A stretch of DNA of 64,000 bases from Methyloversatilis thermotolerans (GTDB lineage: Bacteria; Pseudomonadota; Gammaproteobacteria; Burkholderiales; Rhodocyclaceae). Where the stretch lies: contig NZ_KB889967.1 of the NCBI RefSeq assembly GCF_000372885.1, forward strand, positions 2,228,655 to 2,292,654, given 5' to 3'. The translations under genes and the position numbers were made by a program. Under the pieces are notes generated by a model. It saw only the letters and a list, made by a program, of their open reading frames with translations. It had not been told where the DNA came from and made no database searches. Positions 1-10,756 of the stretch are shown one piece after another (within the stretch, counting starts at the first letter, position 1; each line of letters begins with the position of its first letter).

Positions 1-137
1 AGGCGGCCGCAGCCGACGTGGTGCTGATCGCCGGCAAGGGTCACGAGAATTACCAGGAGCGCAACGGCGTACGCACGCCGTGGTCCGATGTGGAACAGGC
101 GAGGGCCGCGCTGTCGGCCAGGAGGTCGGCGCAATGA
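1..137 (+). CDS. murE: UDP-MurNAc-tripeptide synthetase MurE, 3' end only
   Basis: These are the last 44 codons of a gene that begins before the window. The motif GKGHENYQ is the conserved C-terminal signature of MurE ligases, which add the third stem-peptide residue (meso-diaminopimelate in Gram-negatives) to UDP-MurNAc-dipeptide in the cytoplasm. The TGA stop overlaps the murF start as ATGA, and murF follows murE in the usual dcw order. Partial because of the window edge, not because of damage. Confidence 0.9.
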   Translation, partial: AAAADVVLIAGKGHENYQERNGVRTPWSDVEQARAALSARRSAQ

Positions 138-1531
138 AGGCGCTCTGGATGACTTCCGATGTCGCGCGGGCCTGCGGCGGCAGTCTGCACGGACCCGATG
201 TGGCAATTTGCGGTTATTCGACCGACAGCCGCGCGATCCGCTCGGGCGACCTGTTCGTCGCGTTGCGCGGCGATCGCTTCGACGCACACGATTTCCTGCC
301 CGAGGTACAGGTCGCGGGCGCCGCTGCCGCCGTGGTCGCCAGCGACTGTGCGCACACGGCCGGCACACTTGTCCGCGTCGCCGACACGCGCATCGCACTG
401 GGCGACATCGCGCGCGCCTGGCGCAGCCGCTTCACGCTGCCGCTGATCGGCGTCACCGGCAGCAATGGCAAGACCACGGTCAAGGAAATGATCGCCGCCA
501 TCCTGCGCGCCCACGCCCGATCCATGGGCTGGGACCCGGAGCAATCGGTACTGGCAACACGCGGCAATCTGAACAACGACATCGGCGTGCCACTCATGCT
601 GTTCGGACTGCGCGCAGACCACCGCCTGGCGGTGATCGAAATGGGCATGAACCACCCGGGCGAGATCGCATGGCTGGCCGGCATGGCTCGCCCCACGGTC
701 GCGCTCGTAAATAACGCGCAGCGCGAACACCTTGAGTTCATGCACAGCGTGGCCGAGGTGGCACGCGAGAACGGCGACGTGTTCGACGCACTCGGCGCCG
801 ATGGCATTGCCGTGATCAATGCGGACGACGAATACGCCGATTACTGGTGCAGTCGCAATGCCGGCCGCCGCGTGCTGCGCTTCGGACTCGATCGCGCAGC
901 CGAAGTCGGCGCCACGTTGACGCCCCAGGGTTTCGGCCACCGCCTGTCGCTGTACGGCGTATTCGGCACGGCCGACATTTCACTGCGCATTCCCGGCGTA
1001 CACAATGCCCGCAATGCGGTGTGCGCGGCGACCGCCGCACTCGCAGCGGGCGCCGACATGTCGGCCGTGGTGTGGGCACTGAACAACTTCGAGGGCGTAA
1101 GAGGCCGCCAACAGGTGCGCACCGGCATCGCCGGCAGCACGCTGATCGACGACAGCTACAACGCCAATCCGGATTCCGTCCGCGCCGCCATCGACGTGCT
1201 CGGTCGCGCCGCCGGCCGCCGGATACTGGTGCTCGGCGACATGGGCGAAGTCGGCGCACAGGGTGCCGACTTCCATCGCGAAGCAGGTGCCCTCGCCCGT
1301 GCCGCCGGTATCGACGCGCTGTACGCCACCGGCGACGCATCGATACACGCCGTTTCCGCCTTCGGCAGTGCCGCGCTGCACTGCCCCGACAACGCTTCGA
1401 TCATCGACATCCTGCGTCCGCAGCTCGATGCCGGCACCACCGTGCTGGTCAAGGGTTCGCGCTTCATGCGCATGGAACGCGTGGTCGAGGCCCTGCTCGC
1501 CTCAACGGGAACACCCGAAAATGCTTCTTGA
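134..1531 (+). CDS. murF: UDP-MurNAc-tripeptide:D-Ala-D-Ala ligase MurF
   Basis: 465 aa, a normal MurF length. It adds D-alanyl-D-alanine to UDP-MurNAc-tripeptide, the last cytoplasmic amino-acid addition of peptidoglycan precursor synthesis. The Mur-ligase P-loop [10 protein letters not shown] is at residues about 106-115. The central domain carries [10 protein letters not shown] and the C-terminal domain [10 protein letters not shown] and LGDMGEVG. The start is the ATG overlapping the murE stop; the frame is open further upstream, but that part lies inside murE. It overlaps mraY by 11 nt, so translation is probably coupled. Confidence 0.97.
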   Translation: MKALWMTSDVARACGGSLHGPDVAICGYSTDSRAIRSGDLFVALRGDRFDAHDFLPEVQVAGAAAAVVASDCAHTAGTLVRVADTRIALGDIARAWRSRFTLPLIGVTGSNGKTTVKEMIAAILRAHARSMGWDPEQSVLATRGNLNNDIGVPLMLFGLRADHRLAVIEMGMNHPGEIAWLAGMARPTVALVNNAQREHLEFMHSVAEVARENGDVFDALGADGIAVINADDEYADYWCSRNAGRRVLRFGLDRAAEVGATLTPQGFGHRLSLYGVFGTADISLRIPGVHNARNAVCAATAALAAGADMSAVVWALNNFEGVRGRQQVRTGIAGSTLIDDSYNANPDSVRAAIDVLGRAAGRRILVLGDMGEVGAQGADFHREAGALARAAGIDALYATGDASIHAVSAFGSAALHCPDNASIIDILRPQLDAGTTVLVKGSRFMRMERVVEALLASTGTPENAS

Positions 1532-2609
1532 ACTTGCCCGCTGGCTGGCGGAAGACATCCGCGCCTTCAACGTATTCAACTACATCACGCTGCGCGCGGT
1601 ACTGGCGATGATGACCTCGCTCGCCGTGTGCTGGATCTTCGGACCCATGGTCATCCGCAAGCTCACCGAATACAAGATCGGTCAGGCGGTGCGCGACGAT
1701 GGACCCAAGTCCCATCTGACCAAGGCAGGCACCCCCACCATGGGCGGGGCGCTCATCCTCATTTCGCTCGGCGTCACCACACTGCTCTGGGCCGATCTGT
1801 CCAACCGCTATGTGTGGGTGGTGCTCATCGTCACGCTGGGCTTCGGTGCGGTCGGCTGGGTGGATGACTGGCGCAAGGTGGTGCATCGCGACCCCAAGGG
1901 ATTGCCGGCGCGTCCGAAGTTCCTCTGGTCCTCGGTATTCGCCGCCGGTGCAGCCGTCTATCTGGGGCTTACCGCGCAGGAGCCGGCACAGCTCGAGCTG
2001 ATCGTGCCCTTCTTCAAGACCGTGGCCTACCCGCTGGGCGCCATCGGCTTCATGATCCTCACCTACTTCGTCATCGTCGGCACCAGTCACGCGGTGAACC
2101 TCACCGACGGACTGGATGGCCTGGCCACCATGCCGGCCGTAATGGTGAGCGGCGCGCTCGCCATCTTTGCCTACGTGGCCGGCAACGCCGTGTTCTCGCG
2201 CTATCTCGGCGTGCCCTTCATTCCAGGCGCTGGCGAACTGGCCATCTTCTGCGGCGCGCTGTGCGGAGCCGGACTGGGCTTCCTGTGGTTCAACGCCTAT
2301 CCGGCAGAGGTGTTCATGGGCGATGTCGGCGCGCTGGCGCTCGGCGCCGCGCTCGGCACCGTGGCGGTCGTGGTGCGGCAGGAAATCGTTCTGTTCATCA
2401 TGGGCGGGCTGTTCGTCGCCGAAACGCTGTCGGTGATGATCCAGGTGCTCTATTTCAAGTGGTCCGGAGGCAAGCGCATCTTCCGCATGGCGCCTCTGCA
2501 TCACCATTACGAGCTGGGCGGCTGGAAGGAAACGCAGGTGGTGGTCCGCTTCTGGATCATCACGTTGATGCTGGTGCTGTTCGGCCTGTCCACCCTGAAG
2601 CTGCGGTGA
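1521..2609 (+). CDS. mraY: Phospho-MurNAc-pentapeptide transferase MraY
   Basis: 362 aa polytopic inner-membrane protein. It transfers phospho-MurNAc-pentapeptide to undecaprenyl phosphate to make lipid I. Signature segments are visible: KAGTPTMGG near residue 70, the Asp-rich GWVDDWRKV near 112, [10 protein letters not shown] near 193 and the His-rich [12 protein letters not shown] near 325. The start ATG lies inside the end of murF, and MLLELARWL matches the usual short N-terminus of the family. About 50 nt separate its stop from murD, a slightly looser joint than elsewhere in the cluster. Confidence 0.97.
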   Translation: MLLELARWLAEDIRAFNVFNYITLRAVLAMMTSLAVCWIFGPMVIRKLTEYKIGQAVRDDGPKSHLTKAGTPTMGGALILISLGVTTLLWADLSNRYVWVVLIVTLGFGAVGWVDDWRKVVHRDPKGLPARPKFLWSSVFAAGAAVYLGLTAQEPAQLELIVPFFKTVAYPLGAIGFMILTYFVIVGTSHAVNLTDGLDGLATMPAVMVSGALAIFAYVAGNAVFSRYLGVPFIPGAGELAIFCGALCGAGLGFLWFNAYPAEVFMGDVGALALGAALGTVAVVVRQEIVLFIMGGLFVAETLSVMIQVLYFKWSGGKRIFRMAPLHHHYELGGWKETQVVVRFWIITLMLVLFGLSTLKLR

Positions 2610-2660
2610 GATGAAGAACGCCCCCCACGCCCACTTCGTTCGCCCAGGGTGGAGTGCGCG

Positions 2661-4049
2661 ATGACGCTTGCGGGATGCCATGTTCTCGTCCTGGGCCTCG
2701 GTGAGTCCGGGCTGGCGATGGCGCGCTGGTGCGTGCGCCAGGGTGCGGTACTGCGCGTGGCCGACAACCGGCCCGAGCCGCCCGGACTGGACGCACTGCG
2801 CCGCGACTGCCCGCATGCCGAGCTGCGCTGCGGCGCATTCGGCCCCGCGCTGCTCGAGGGTATTGCCCTGCTGGCCCTGTCGCCCGGTCTGGCACCGCAC
2901 GAGGCCCTGGTTCAGGAAGCGCGGCGGCGCGGCATCGAAGTGGTGGGGGAAATCGAACTGTTCGCGCGCGCGCTGCGCGAACTGGGCTGGCGCGAGCGCA
3001 CCAAGGTGATCGCCGTCACCGGCACCAATGGCAAGACCACCACCACCGCGCTTGTCGGCGCGCTGGTACGCGCGTGCGGGCTGTCCACCGAGGTGGCCGG
3101 CAATATCTCGCCGGCGGCGCTCGATGCGCTGATGACAGCGCTCGACGAGGACCGGGTACCCCAGGCCTGGGTTCTCGAGCTGTCCAGCTTCCAGCTGGAA
3201 ACGACGGATACGCTGGACGCTGACGCGGCCACCGTGCTGAACGTGACGCAGGATCACCTGGACCGCCACCCGGGTGGCATGCCCGCATATGCGGCTGCCA
3301 AGGCGCGCGTTTTCGGTGCTGATACGGTGCAGGTGCTCAATCGCGATGACCGGTGGTCGATAGCCATGCGTCGTGACGGCACACGCGCGATCCGGTTCGG
3401 AGACGGTGCTCCGCATGAGGGCGACTACGGCCTGGTCGCGCGTGACGGCCAGCTCGTGCTGGCGCGCGGCAAGCGGGCACTGCTGGCTCTGGACGACATG
3501 AAACTCGCCGGTCGTCACAACGCGCACAACGCACTGGCCGCACTCGCGCTGTGCGAGGCGATCGGACTGCCGCTCGAGCTCTGCATCGCCGCACTGAAGG
3601 ATTTCGCCGGACTGCCCCATCGAGTGGAAACCGTGATGGACATCGACGGAATCCGCTTCATCGATGACTCCAAGGGCACCAATGTCGGCGCCACCGTTGC
3701 CGCGATCGAAGGCCTCGGCCGGCCGCTGAGCCTCATCCTGGGCGGCGACGGCAAGGGACAGGACTTCGCCCCGCTCGGTCCGGTGTGCGCCCGGCATGCA
3801 CGTTTCTGCGCACTGATCGGACGCGATGCGCCGGCCATCGCAGACGTGCTCGCCGCTCATGGCGTCGCGCACGGTCGCTACGCCACGCTGGAGGAGGCGA
3901 CCCGCGCGGCGCACGCCGCCGCGCAGCGTGGCGATGCGGTGCTGCTGTCGCCCGCCTGCGCAAGCCTGGACATGTTCCGCAACTACGCGCATCGCGCGGC
4001 GGTCTTCGTCGCCGAGGTGCAGCGCATCGCCTCAGGAGATACCCGATGA
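2661..4049 (+). CDS. murD: UDP-MurNAc-L-alanine:D-glutamate ligase MurD
   Basis: 462 aa. It adds D-glutamate to UDP-MurNAc-L-Ala in the cytoplasm. An N-terminal Rossmann-like segment ([11 protein letters not shown], residues about 9-19) is followed by the ATP loop [10 protein letters not shown] (119-128) and, in the C-terminal domain, DDSKGTN and LGGDGKG. An in-frame GTG at 2649 is possible, but the ATG at 2661 has GGTGGAG at a good distance and gives the family-like start [10 protein letters not shown]. The stop overlaps ftsW as ATGA. Confidence 0.96.
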   Translation: MTLAGCHVLVLGLGESGLAMARWCVRQGAVLRVADNRPEPPGLDALRRDCPHAELRCGAFGPALLEGIALLALSPGLAPHEALVQEARRRGIEVVGEIELFARALRELGWRERTKVIAVTGTNGKTTTTALVGALVRACGLSTEVAGNISPAALDALMTALDEDRVPQAWVLELSSFQLETTDTLDADAATVLNVTQDHLDRHPGGMPAYAAAKARVFGADTVQVLNRDDRWSIAMRRDGTRAIRFGDGAPHEGDYGLVARDGQLVLARGKRALLALDDMKLAGRHNAHNALAALALCEAIGLPLELCIAALKDFAGLPHRVETVMDIDGIRFIDDSKGTNVGATVAAIEGLGRPLSLILGGDGKGQDFAPLGPVCARHARFCALIGRDAPAIADVLAAHGVAHGRYATLEEATRAAHAAAQRGDAVLLSPACASLDMFRNYAHRAAVFVAEVQRIASGDTR

Positions 4050-5206
4050 GCGGCAGCATGCGTCTGGATTCGCCGCGCTTCGGCGAATCGCCGCGCCCGG
4101 CCGAACTCGACCCCTGGCTGTTGTGGCCGGCGGTCGCGCTGCTGCTGCTCGGGCTGATCATGGTGTATTCGGCTTCGATCGCGGTCGCCGACAGCGCGCG
4201 CTTCACCCAGGGCAGGCAGGAATACTTCCTGATCCGCCAGGCGGTATTCCTCGCGATAGGTGGCGTGGCGGGAATGATGGCCTTCCAGGTGCCGATCCGG
4301 TCCTGGCAGCACTGGTCGATGTGGCTGTTCCTGGGCGGCATCGTGATGCTGCTTCTGGTGCTCATCCCCGGCATAGGCAGCGTGGTGAACAACTCGCGCC
4401 GCTGGATCAATCTCGGGCCGGTGAACCTGCAGCCCTCCGAGCTGGTGAAGCTGTTCACCGTGCTGTACGCGGCGAGCTACATCGTGCGGCGCTTGCCGGA
4501 AATGCACTCCTTCCGGCGCGCCTTCGTACCGATGGCGCTGGTCATCCTGTTCGTCGGCGCACTGCTGGTGGCCGAACCCGATTACGGTGCTTTCGTGGTC
4601 ATCGTGCTGATCGCCTTCGGCATGCTTTTCCTGGGCGGGATCAACGGCAAGCTGTTCTTCTCGCTCGGCCTGGTGGCGATGATCGGCTTCGCCGTCATCA
4701 TCCGCTTCAATGAATTGCGCTGGGGCCGTTTCATCGCCTTCCTCGATCCGTTCAACAACGATCCGCTGGGCAAGGGTTACCAGCTCACCCACTCGCTGAT
4801 CGCCTTCGGCCGCGGCGAGTGGTTCGGCGTCGGACTGGGCGGCAGCGTGGAAAAGCTGCTCTATCTGCCGGAAGCCCATACCGACTTCCTGCTCGCCGTG
4901 ATCGGCGAAGAACTGGGGCTGGTCGGTGTTGCCACGGTGATCGGCCTGTTCGCGCTGGTGGTGCACCGCTGCTTCGCCATCGGCCGCCGCGCGCTGCAGC
5001 TCGAGCGCGCCTACGCCGGACTGGTCGCGCAGGGCGTGGGCATCTGGTTCGGTGTGCAGGCCTTCATCAATATGGGCGTGAACGTGGGCATCCTGCCGAC
5101 CAAGGGTCTCACGCTGCCGCTCATGAGCTACGGCGGATCGGGCATTCTGGTCAATTGCATCGCGCTCGCCATCATCCTGCGCATCGACTGGGAGAACCGT
5201 CGATGA
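4046..5206 (+). CDS. ftsW: Septal peptidoglycan glycosyltransferase FtsW
   Basis: 386 aa SEDS-family membrane protein. It polymerises lipid II at the septum together with the FtsI transpeptidase. About ten hydrophobic segments are evident. SEDS landmarks include MVYSASIAV near residue 35, [19 protein letters not shown] near 115, a large periplasmic loop with [17 protein letters not shown], and the C-terminal [23 protein letters not shown]. The start overlaps the murD stop and has GGAG upstream. Its stop overlaps murG as ATGA. Confidence 0.96.
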   Translation: MSGSMRLDSPRFGESPRPAELDPWLLWPAVALLLLGLIMVYSASIAVADSARFTQGRQEYFLIRQAVFLAIGGVAGMMAFQVPIRSWQHWSMWLFLGGIVMLLLVLIPGIGSVVNNSRRWINLGPVNLQPSELVKLFTVLYAASYIVRRLPEMHSFRRAFVPMALVILFVGALLVAEPDYGAFVVIVLIAFGMLFLGGINGKLFFSLGLVAMIGFAVIIRFNELRWGRFIAFLDPFNNDPLGKGYQLTHSLIAFGRGEWFGVGLGGSVEKLLYLPEAHTDFLLAVIGEELGLVGVATVIGLFALVVHRCFAIGRRALQLERAYAGLVAQGVGIWFGVQAFINMGVNVGILPTKGLTLPLMSYGGSGILVNCIALAIILRIDWENRR

Positions 5207-6273
5207 GCACTGCACTGATCATGGCCGGCGGCACCGGCGGACACATCTACCCGGGACTGGCGGTCGCCGACGAACTGCGCGCGCGTGGATGGCGCATCGT
5301 GTGGCTCGGCAATCCGGATGGCATGGAAGCGCGCATCGTGCCGGCGCGCGGTTATGAAATGCAAGCCATCCGCTTCACCGCGCTGCGCGGCAAGGGGCTG
5401 CTGCGCAAACTGCTGCTGCCGTTCAACCTGCTGCGAGGCTTCGGGCAGGCGCTCGCCGTGCTCGGCCGGGTGAAGCCGCAGGTGGTGCTCGGCCTCGGCG
5501 GCTATGTCACCTTCCCGGGCGGCATGATGGCCGCGCTGCGCGGCATTCCGCTGGTGCTGCACGAACAGAACTCGGTCGCCGGGCTGGCCAACCGCGTGCT
5601 GGCCGGCGTGGCCGACCGTGTGCTGGCCGGCTTTCCGGGAGCGTTGCCCAAGGCGCAGTGGACCGGCAACCCGGTACGCGCCGACATCGCTGCGCTGCCC
5701 GAACCGGCCGAGCGCTTCGCGCCGCGCAACGGTCCCCTGAAGCTGCTCGTGGTGGGCGGCAGTCTGGGCGCGCAGATGCTCAATACCATCGTGCCTCAGG
5801 CGCTGGCCCGCATGCCCGCCGACGCACGCCCGCAGGTGCTGCACCAGGCAGGCGAGCGCAACCTTCCCGCGCTGCAGGCCGCCTACGCCGAAGCCGGCGT
5901 GCCCGGCGACCTGCGGCCCTTCATCGACGACATGGCGACCGCCTACGCACAGGCCGATCTGGTCATCTGCCGCGCCGGCGCGCTCACCGTGGCCGAGCTC
6001 GCGGCGGCTGGCGTGGCCGCCATCCTGGTGCCCTTCCCCCACGCGGTCGATGACCACCAGACCGGCAATGCGCGCTTCCTCGCCGACGCCGGGGCCGCGC
6101 TGCTGCAGCCCCAGGAAACGCTGAGCGCGGACGGACTCGCCGCGCTGCTGCATACGCTGGACCGCGCACGCCTGCTCGACATGGCGCAACGCGCACGCGC
6201 ACTGGCCCGCCCGGGCGCGACCGCGGAGGTCGCCGACATCTGCGCCGCACAGGCGCAAGGACATCGCACATGA
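5203..6273 (+). CDS. murG: UDP-GlcNAc transferase MurG (lipid II synthase)
   Basis: 356 aa peripheral membrane GT28 glycosyltransferase. It adds GlcNAc to lipid I, giving lipid II, on the cytoplasmic face. The glycine-rich loop [10 protein letters not shown] is at residues 9-18. [23 protein letters not shown] and the donor-binding stretch [16 protein letters not shown] match MurG. It sits between ftsW and murC with 4-nt overlaps on both sides, so lipid I and lipid II enzymes are co-expressed with the flanking Mur ligases. Confidence 0.97.
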   Translation: MSTALIMAGGTGGHIYPGLAVADELRARGWRIVWLGNPDGMEARIVPARGYEMQAIRFTALRGKGLLRKLLLPFNLLRGFGQALAVLGRVKPQVVLGLGGYVTFPGGMMAALRGIPLVLHEQNSVAGLANRVLAGVADRVLAGFPGALPKAQWTGNPVRADIAALPEPAERFAPRNGPLKLLVVGGSLGAQMLNTIVPQALARMPADARPQVLHQAGERNLPALQAAYAEAGVPGDLRPFIDDMATAYAQADLVICRAGALTVAELAAAGVAAILVPFPHAVDDHQTGNARFLADAGAALLQPQETLSADGLAALLHTLDRARLLDMAQRARALARPGATAEVADICAAQAQGHRT

Positions 6274-7667
6274 AGCACAAGATCAGCCACATCCATTTCA
6301 TAGGCATCGGTGGCTCGGGCATGAGCGGCATCGCGGAGGTGCTGCTCAACCAGGGCTATGTGGTGAGCGGCTCCGACCTCGCCGACAACGCGGTCACGCG
6401 CCGGCTTGCTTCGCTTGGCGCGCGCGTGGTGCGGGGCCATGCCGCCGAGAACATCGCCGGCGCGGACGCGGTCGTGACCTCGACCGCCGTCAGTGCCGAC
6501 AATCCGGAGGTGCTGCGCGCCCGCGAACGGCGCATCCCCATCGTGCCGCGTGCCCAGATGCTGGCCGAACTGATGCGCATCAAGCAGGGCGTGGCGGTCG
6601 CGGGCACCCATGGCAAGACCACCACCACCTCGCTCATCGCGAGCTGCCTGGCGGAAGGCGGGCTGGATCCGACCTTCGTGATCGGCGGCCGGCTCAACTC
6701 GGCCGGTGCGAACGCGCGGCTGGGCACGGGTGAATTCCTGGTGGCCGAGGCGGACGAATCCGATGCGTCCTTCCTGTTCCTGTCGCCGGTGGTATCGGTG
6801 GTGACGAATATCGATGCCGACCACATGGACACCTACGGCCATGACTTCAGCCGGCTCAAGCAGGCCTTCGTCGACTTCCTGAACCGCCTGCCCTTCTACG
6901 GGGTCGCGGTGCTGTGCGCGGACGACCCGAATGTGCGCGACATCATGGCCGACGTACCGAAGCAGATCATCCGCTACGGCCTGGACCCGGACGCCCAGGT
7001 GCGCGCTGAAAACGTGCGGGCCGACGGCACCCGCATGCTGTTCGATGCGGTGCGCGTGAATGGCTCGACCACGCGCATCCCGGTCGAACTGAATCTGCCC
7101 GGCCTGCACAATGTGCGCAATGCACTGGCCGCCATCGCGGTGGCCAACGAAGTGGGCGTACCTGATGCAGCCATCGTGCGCGCGCTGGCCGAATTCAAGG
7201 GCGTGGGCCGTCGCTTCACCCGTCACGGCGAGGTGGCGCTGCCGTCCGGCGGACATTTCACGCTGGTCGACGACTATGGCCACCACCCGGTCGAAATGGC
7301 GGCCACGCTGGAAGCGGCGCGCGGCGCCTACCCGGGCCGCCGCATCGTGCTTGCCTTCCAGCCGCATCGCTATACGCGCACCCGCGACTGCTTCGAGGAC
7401 TTCGTGCGCGTGCTGTCGGCGGCCGACGCGGTGGTACTGACCGAAGTCTATGCCGCCGGCGAAGCCCCCATCGTCGCCGCCGACGGGCGCGCCCTGGCGC
7501 GCGCGCTGAGAGTCGCCGGCAAGGTCGAGCCGGTATTCGTCGAAGACATCAACGACCTGCCGCAGACCCTGCTCGACACGGTGCGCGACGGCGACATCGT
7601 GATCGGCATGGGCGCCGGTTCCATCGGGCAGCTGCCCTCCAAATTCCTTCAGGACATCCAGAAATGA
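6270..7667 (+). CDS. murC: UDP-MurNAc:L-alanine ligase MurC
   Basis: 465 aa. It joins L-alanine to UDP-MurNAc, the first stem-peptide step. The N-terminal nucleotide-sugar loop [15 protein letters not shown] (residues about 9-23), the ATP loop [10 protein letters not shown] (111-120) and DDYGHHPVE in the C-terminal domain are diagnostic. It overlaps murG and ddlB by 4 nt each. Position and length are normal. Confidence 0.97.
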   Translation: MKHKISHIHFIGIGGSGMSGIAEVLLNQGYVVSGSDLADNAVTRRLASLGARVVRGHAAENIAGADAVVTSTAVSADNPEVLRARERRIPIVPRAQMLAELMRIKQGVAVAGTHGKTTTTSLIASCLAEGGLDPTFVIGGRLNSAGANARLGTGEFLVAEADESDASFLFLSPVVSVVTNIDADHMDTYGHDFSRLKQAFVDFLNRLPFYGVAVLCADDPNVRDIMADVPKQIIRYGLDPDAQVRAENVRADGTRMLFDAVRVNGSTTRIPVELNLPGLHNVRNALAAIAVANEVGVPDAAIVRALAEFKGVGRRFTRHGEVALPSGGHFTLVDDYGHHPVEMAATLEAARGAYPGRRIVLAFQPHRYTRTRDCFEDFVRVLSAADAVVLTEVYAAGEAPIVAADGRALARALRVAGKVEPVFVEDINDLPQTLLDTVRDGDIVIGMGAGSIGQLPSKFLQDIQK

Positions 7668-8590
7668 CCGCCCATTCCCCTGCTTCCCTCGGCAAGGTCG
7701 CCGTGCTGTTCGGCGGCCAGTCCGCCGAACGCGAAATCTCCATCATGTCCGGCAGCGCGGTGCTGGCCGCATTGAAGGAACAGGGCGTGGATGCCCATGC
7801 CTTCGACCCGGCCGAGCGCGATCTGTGGGAACTGAAACGCGACGGCTTCGCACGCGCCTTCATCGCGCTGCACGGACGCGGCGGTGAGGACGGCACGATA
7901 CAGGGCGCCCTGGAATGCCTCGGCATTCCCTACACCGGCAGCGGCGTCATGGCCTCGGCCATCGGCATGGACAAGTGGCGATCCAAGATGGTGTGGTTGT
8001 CCGCCGGATTGCCGACGCCGCGCTACAAGCTGCTGCATGCCGGCAGCGATTTCGCCGCCGTGGTCCGGGACCTCGGTCTGCCGCTGTTCGTCAAGCCGGC
8101 GCGCGAAGGATCCAGCGTCGGCGCCACCCGGGTGACTTCGCTCGACCAGTTGCCTGAGGCCTACGAGAAGGCGGCGCGCTGCGATGCGCTGGTACTGGCC
8201 GAACAGTTCATTGCCGGCCGCGAGCTGACCGCGCCCTTCCTCGGCGACATGGCCTTGCCGCTGATCCGCATCGAGGCGCCGCAAGGCAACTACGACTACC
8301 AGAACAAGTACTTCACCGATGACGTGAAATACCACTGCCCGAGCGGCCTCGATGCCGATCTCGAATCCGAGATACAGCAACTGGTGATGCGCGCCGCGCG
8401 CCTCATCGATTGCCGCGGCTGGGGGCGTGCCGATCTGATGCTGGACCAGGACGATCGTCCCTGGCTGCTCGAGATCAACACCTCGCCCGGCATGACCTCG
8501 CATTCGCTGGTGCCGATGGCCGCACGCGCGGTCGGCGTCGAGTTCGGCGAACTGTGCATGCGCATACTGGAGTCCGCCCGACTTGGCTAG
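7664..8590 (+). CDS. ddlB: D-alanine:D-alanine ligase
   Basis: 308 aa ATP-grasp enzyme. It makes the D-Ala-D-Ala dipeptide used by MurF. Landmarks are [12 protein letters not shown] at residues 12-23, [10 protein letters not shown] near 67, the substrate segment [11 protein letters not shown], and the Mg-binding [20 protein letters not shown] near the C-terminus. The DdlB (short) form within dcw is normal for proteobacteria. It overlaps ftsQ by 8 nt. Confidence 0.95.
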   Translation: MTAHSPASLGKVAVLFGGQSAEREISIMSGSAVLAALKEQGVDAHAFDPAERDLWELKRDGFARAFIALHGRGGEDGTIQGALECLGIPYTGSGVMASAIGMDKWRSKMVWLSAGLPTPRYKLLHAGSDFAAVVRDLGLPLFVKPAREGSSVGATRVTSLDQLPEAYEKAARCDALVLAEQFIAGRELTAPFLGDMALPLIRIEAPQGNYDYQNKYFTDDVKYHCPSGLDADLESEIQQLVMRAARLIDCRGWGRADLMLDQDDRPWLLEINTSPGMTSHSLVPMAARAVGVEFGELCMRILESARLG

Positions 8591-9383
8591 GAAACCCGCC
8601 GCGCGCAAGGTCAGCGCACAGCGCCGCGAGGACGGCGGCCTGTGGGACAGCCCGCGCGCACTGACCCTGATCGCCGACGCGATACTGCTGCTGGCGAGCG
8701 TCGCCATCGGCTACGCGGCGGTGGTCTTCGTCACCCGCATGCCGGTCATGCCGCTGCAGGCGGTCACGCTCACGCGCGCACCGGCCAACCTGAGCAGCGC
8801 GCAGATCGAAGACGCCGCGCGGCGCGCAGTGAATGGCAGCTTCCTGACCACGGACATCGAACGCGCGCGCAGCGTATTCGAAAGCCTGCCCTGGGTGCGC
8901 CACGCGTCGGTGCGTCGCGTCTGGCCGGGCTCGCTCGAGATCGAGCTGGAAGAGCATGTACCGGTGGCGCGCTGGTGGGTACCCGACAACGCGCCGCCAC
9001 GCATGGTGAATGCGCAGGGCGAGCTGTTCTTCGCGGAACACGAAGCATCTCTGCCGCTGTTCGCGGGCCCCGACGAGCGCTCCTCGACCATGCTCGCACG
9101 GCACATCGAATGGACCGGCACGCTGGCACCGCTGCACCGGCAGATCCGCAAACTCACACTGACCCGGCGCGAGGCATGGCAGGTGCAGCTCGACGACGGC
9201 GCGCGGCTCGAGCTGGGACGCGACGACGACAAGCTGCCGATCGCCGAGCGCCTGGAACGCTATGTCGCGACACAGCCGGAGGTCCTGCAACACAGGGACC
9301 AGAAGGTGATCTACGCCGATCTGCGTTACCCGAATGGCTACGCACTGCGCTTGAGCAATACCGAACACCAGGAAAAACCATGA
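8583..9383 (+). CDS. ftsQ: Cell division protein FtsQ
   Basis: 266 aa bitopic inner-membrane divisome protein that scaffolds FtsB/FtsL and recruits later division proteins. A short cytoplasmic tail of about 30 residues is followed by one TM helix (about 33-53), the POTRA-like domain beginning at [12 protein letters not shown], and the FtsQ beta domain. The best start is a TTG inside the end of ddlB; no ATG precedes the TM helix in frame, and a later start would remove part of that helix. The TTG start and 8-nt overlap suggest low, coupled translation. Confidence 0.9.
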   Translation: MARKPAARKVSAQRREDGGLWDSPRALTLIADAILLLASVAIGYAAVVFVTRMPVMPLQAVTLTRAPANLSSAQIEDAARRAVNGSFLTTDIERARSVFESLPWVRHASVRRVWPGSLEIELEEHVPVARWWVPDNAPPRMVNAQGELFFAEHEASLPLFAGPDERSSTMLARHIEWTGTLAPLHRQIRKLTLTRREAWQVQLDDGARLELGRDDDKLPIAERLERYVATQPEVLQHRDQKVIYADLRYPNGYALRLSNTEHQEKP

Positions 9384-10609
9384 CAAGAGACAGCAAAGAC
9401 CTCATCGTCGGTCTCGACATAGGCACCTCGAAAATATCGGCGGTCGTGAGTCAGCTCGCGCCGGACGGACGGCTGGACATCCTCGGCCTGGCGTCGCAGG
9501 AGGCGCAGGGTCTGAAGAAGGGCGTCGTGGTGAACATCGAAGCCACGGTCGATTCCATCTCGCGCGTCATCCAGGAGGTGGAACTGCAGGCCGACTGCAA
9601 AGTGCGTGAGGTGTTCACCGGCATCGCCGGCAGCCACATCCGCAGCTTCAACTCGAATGGCGTGGTGGCGATCAAGGACAAGGAAGTCACCCGTCTTGAT
9701 CTCGAACGCGTCGTCGAGACGGCGCGCGCGATGCCGATTCCCGCCGATCAGGAAATCCTGCATACGCTGACGCAGGAATTCATCATCGACGGACAGGACG
9801 GCGTGCGTGAGCCGATAGGCATGAGCGGGAAGCGGCTCGAGGTGCGCGTACATATCGTGACCGGCGCAGTGTCGGCGGCGCAGAACATCATCAAATGCGT
9901 GCGCCGTTGCGGACTGGAGGTCGTGGACCTCGTCCTGCAGCCGCTGGCCTCCAGTCAGGCCACCCTGTCCGAGGACGAGAAGGATCTCGGCGTTTGCCTG
10001 GTCGACATCGGTGGAGGCACCACCGACATCGCCATCTTCACCCAGGGCGCCATCCGCCACACGGCGGTCATCCCGATCGCCGGTGACCAGATCACCAACG
10101 ACATCGCGATGGCACTGCGCACGCCGACGGCCGAGGCCGAGGACATCAAGCTGCGCTACGGCGTGGCGATGTCGGCGCTGGCCGACGCCGAGGACATGAT
10201 CGAAGTCCCGGGCATCGGCGATCGTGGTCCGCGCCGCATGTCGCGCCAGGCGCTGGCCGACGTGATCGAGCCCCGGGTGTCGGAACTTTTCGAGCTGGTA
10301 CAGGCGGAACTGCGCCGCAGCGGCTACGAGGAACTGCTGTCGTCCGGCGTCGTGCTGACCGGCGGGAGCGCGACCATGCGCGGCATGACCGACCTGGCGG
10401 AGGATGTGTTCCATCTGCCGTCGCGCGTCGGCGTCCCCGAGTACAGCGGAAACCTGGCGGACGTGGTGCGCCACCCGCGCTACGCGACCGTGATCGGGCT
10501 GGTGATGGAAGGCGCTGCACAGCGACGCCGGGGTCAGGTGGCGCGCGAGACGCGCAATGTCCGTCAGGTGCTGGCGAACATGCGCTCGTGGTTCGAAAGA
10601 AATTTCTGA
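9380..10609 (+). CDS. ftsA: Cell division protein FtsA
   Basis: 409 aa actin-fold ATPase that tethers FtsZ filaments to the membrane. The phosphate-1 motif IVGLDIGTSKISA is at residues about 9-21, phosphate-2 is LVDIGGGTTDIAIF, and the adenosine motif is VVLTGGSATMRG. The last residues (VRQVLANMRSWFERNF) form the expected amphipathic membrane-targeting helix. It overlaps ftsQ as ATGA. After it the overlapping gene chain stops and about 150 nt of regulatory sequence precede ftsZ. Confidence 0.97.
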   Translation: MTRDSKDLIVGLDIGTSKISAVVSQLAPDGRLDILGLASQEAQGLKKGVVVNIEATVDSISRVIQEVELQADCKVREVFTGIAGSHIRSFNSNGVVAIKDKEVTRLDLERVVETARAMPIPADQEILHTLTQEFIIDGQDGVREPIGMSGKRLEVRVHIVTGAVSAAQNIIKCVRRCGLEVVDLVLQPLASSQATLSEDEKDLGVCLVDIGGGTTDIAIFTQGAIRHTAVIPIAGDQITNDIAMALRTPTAEAEDIKLRYGVAMSALADAEDMIEVPGIGDRGPRRMSRQALADVIEPRVSELFELVQAELRRSGYEELLSSGVVLTGGSATMRGMTDLAEDVFHLPSRVGVPEYSGNLADVVRHPRYATVIGLVMEGAAQRRRGQVARETRNVRQVLANMRSWFERNF

Positions 10610-10756
10610 AATTGCGGCGCAGACGGCATTTACGGCATGCGTTGCACTAAGTTTAGTCGTATACTCGCGATAAATCACTAAATCTAGTGCTGACGCGGGT
10701 TTTCTGCCGAAAGAGTCATCCGGCTCTGCGGCATTCGTGCAAACAGGAGGGCGGGT
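10610..10756 (+). promoter_or_regulatory. ftsZ leader with two NrdR-box-like palindromes
   Basis: This 147-nt gap is much more AT-rich than its surroundings around 10640-10690. It carries two 16-nt palindromes: GCACTAAGTTTAGTCG (10644-10659) and TCACTAAATCTAGTGC (10675-10690). Their centres are 31 bp apart, about three helical turns. From memory, the published NrdR box is acaCwAtATaTwGtgt, usually in pairs at this distance; both copies keep the C-w-A...T-w-G core. A possible -10 hexamer TATACT (10660-10665) lies directly between them, with no convincing -35. A ribosome site (CAGGAGGG, 10745-10752) precedes the ATG. Confidence 0.6.

Noticed and set aside
1464-3992. An 842-codon open frame antisense to mraY and murD
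   Set aside because: It mirrors conserved genes on the other strand, is rich in His/Gln/Arg/Gly without any domain pattern, and has no ribosome site. High GC leaves long open shadow frames.
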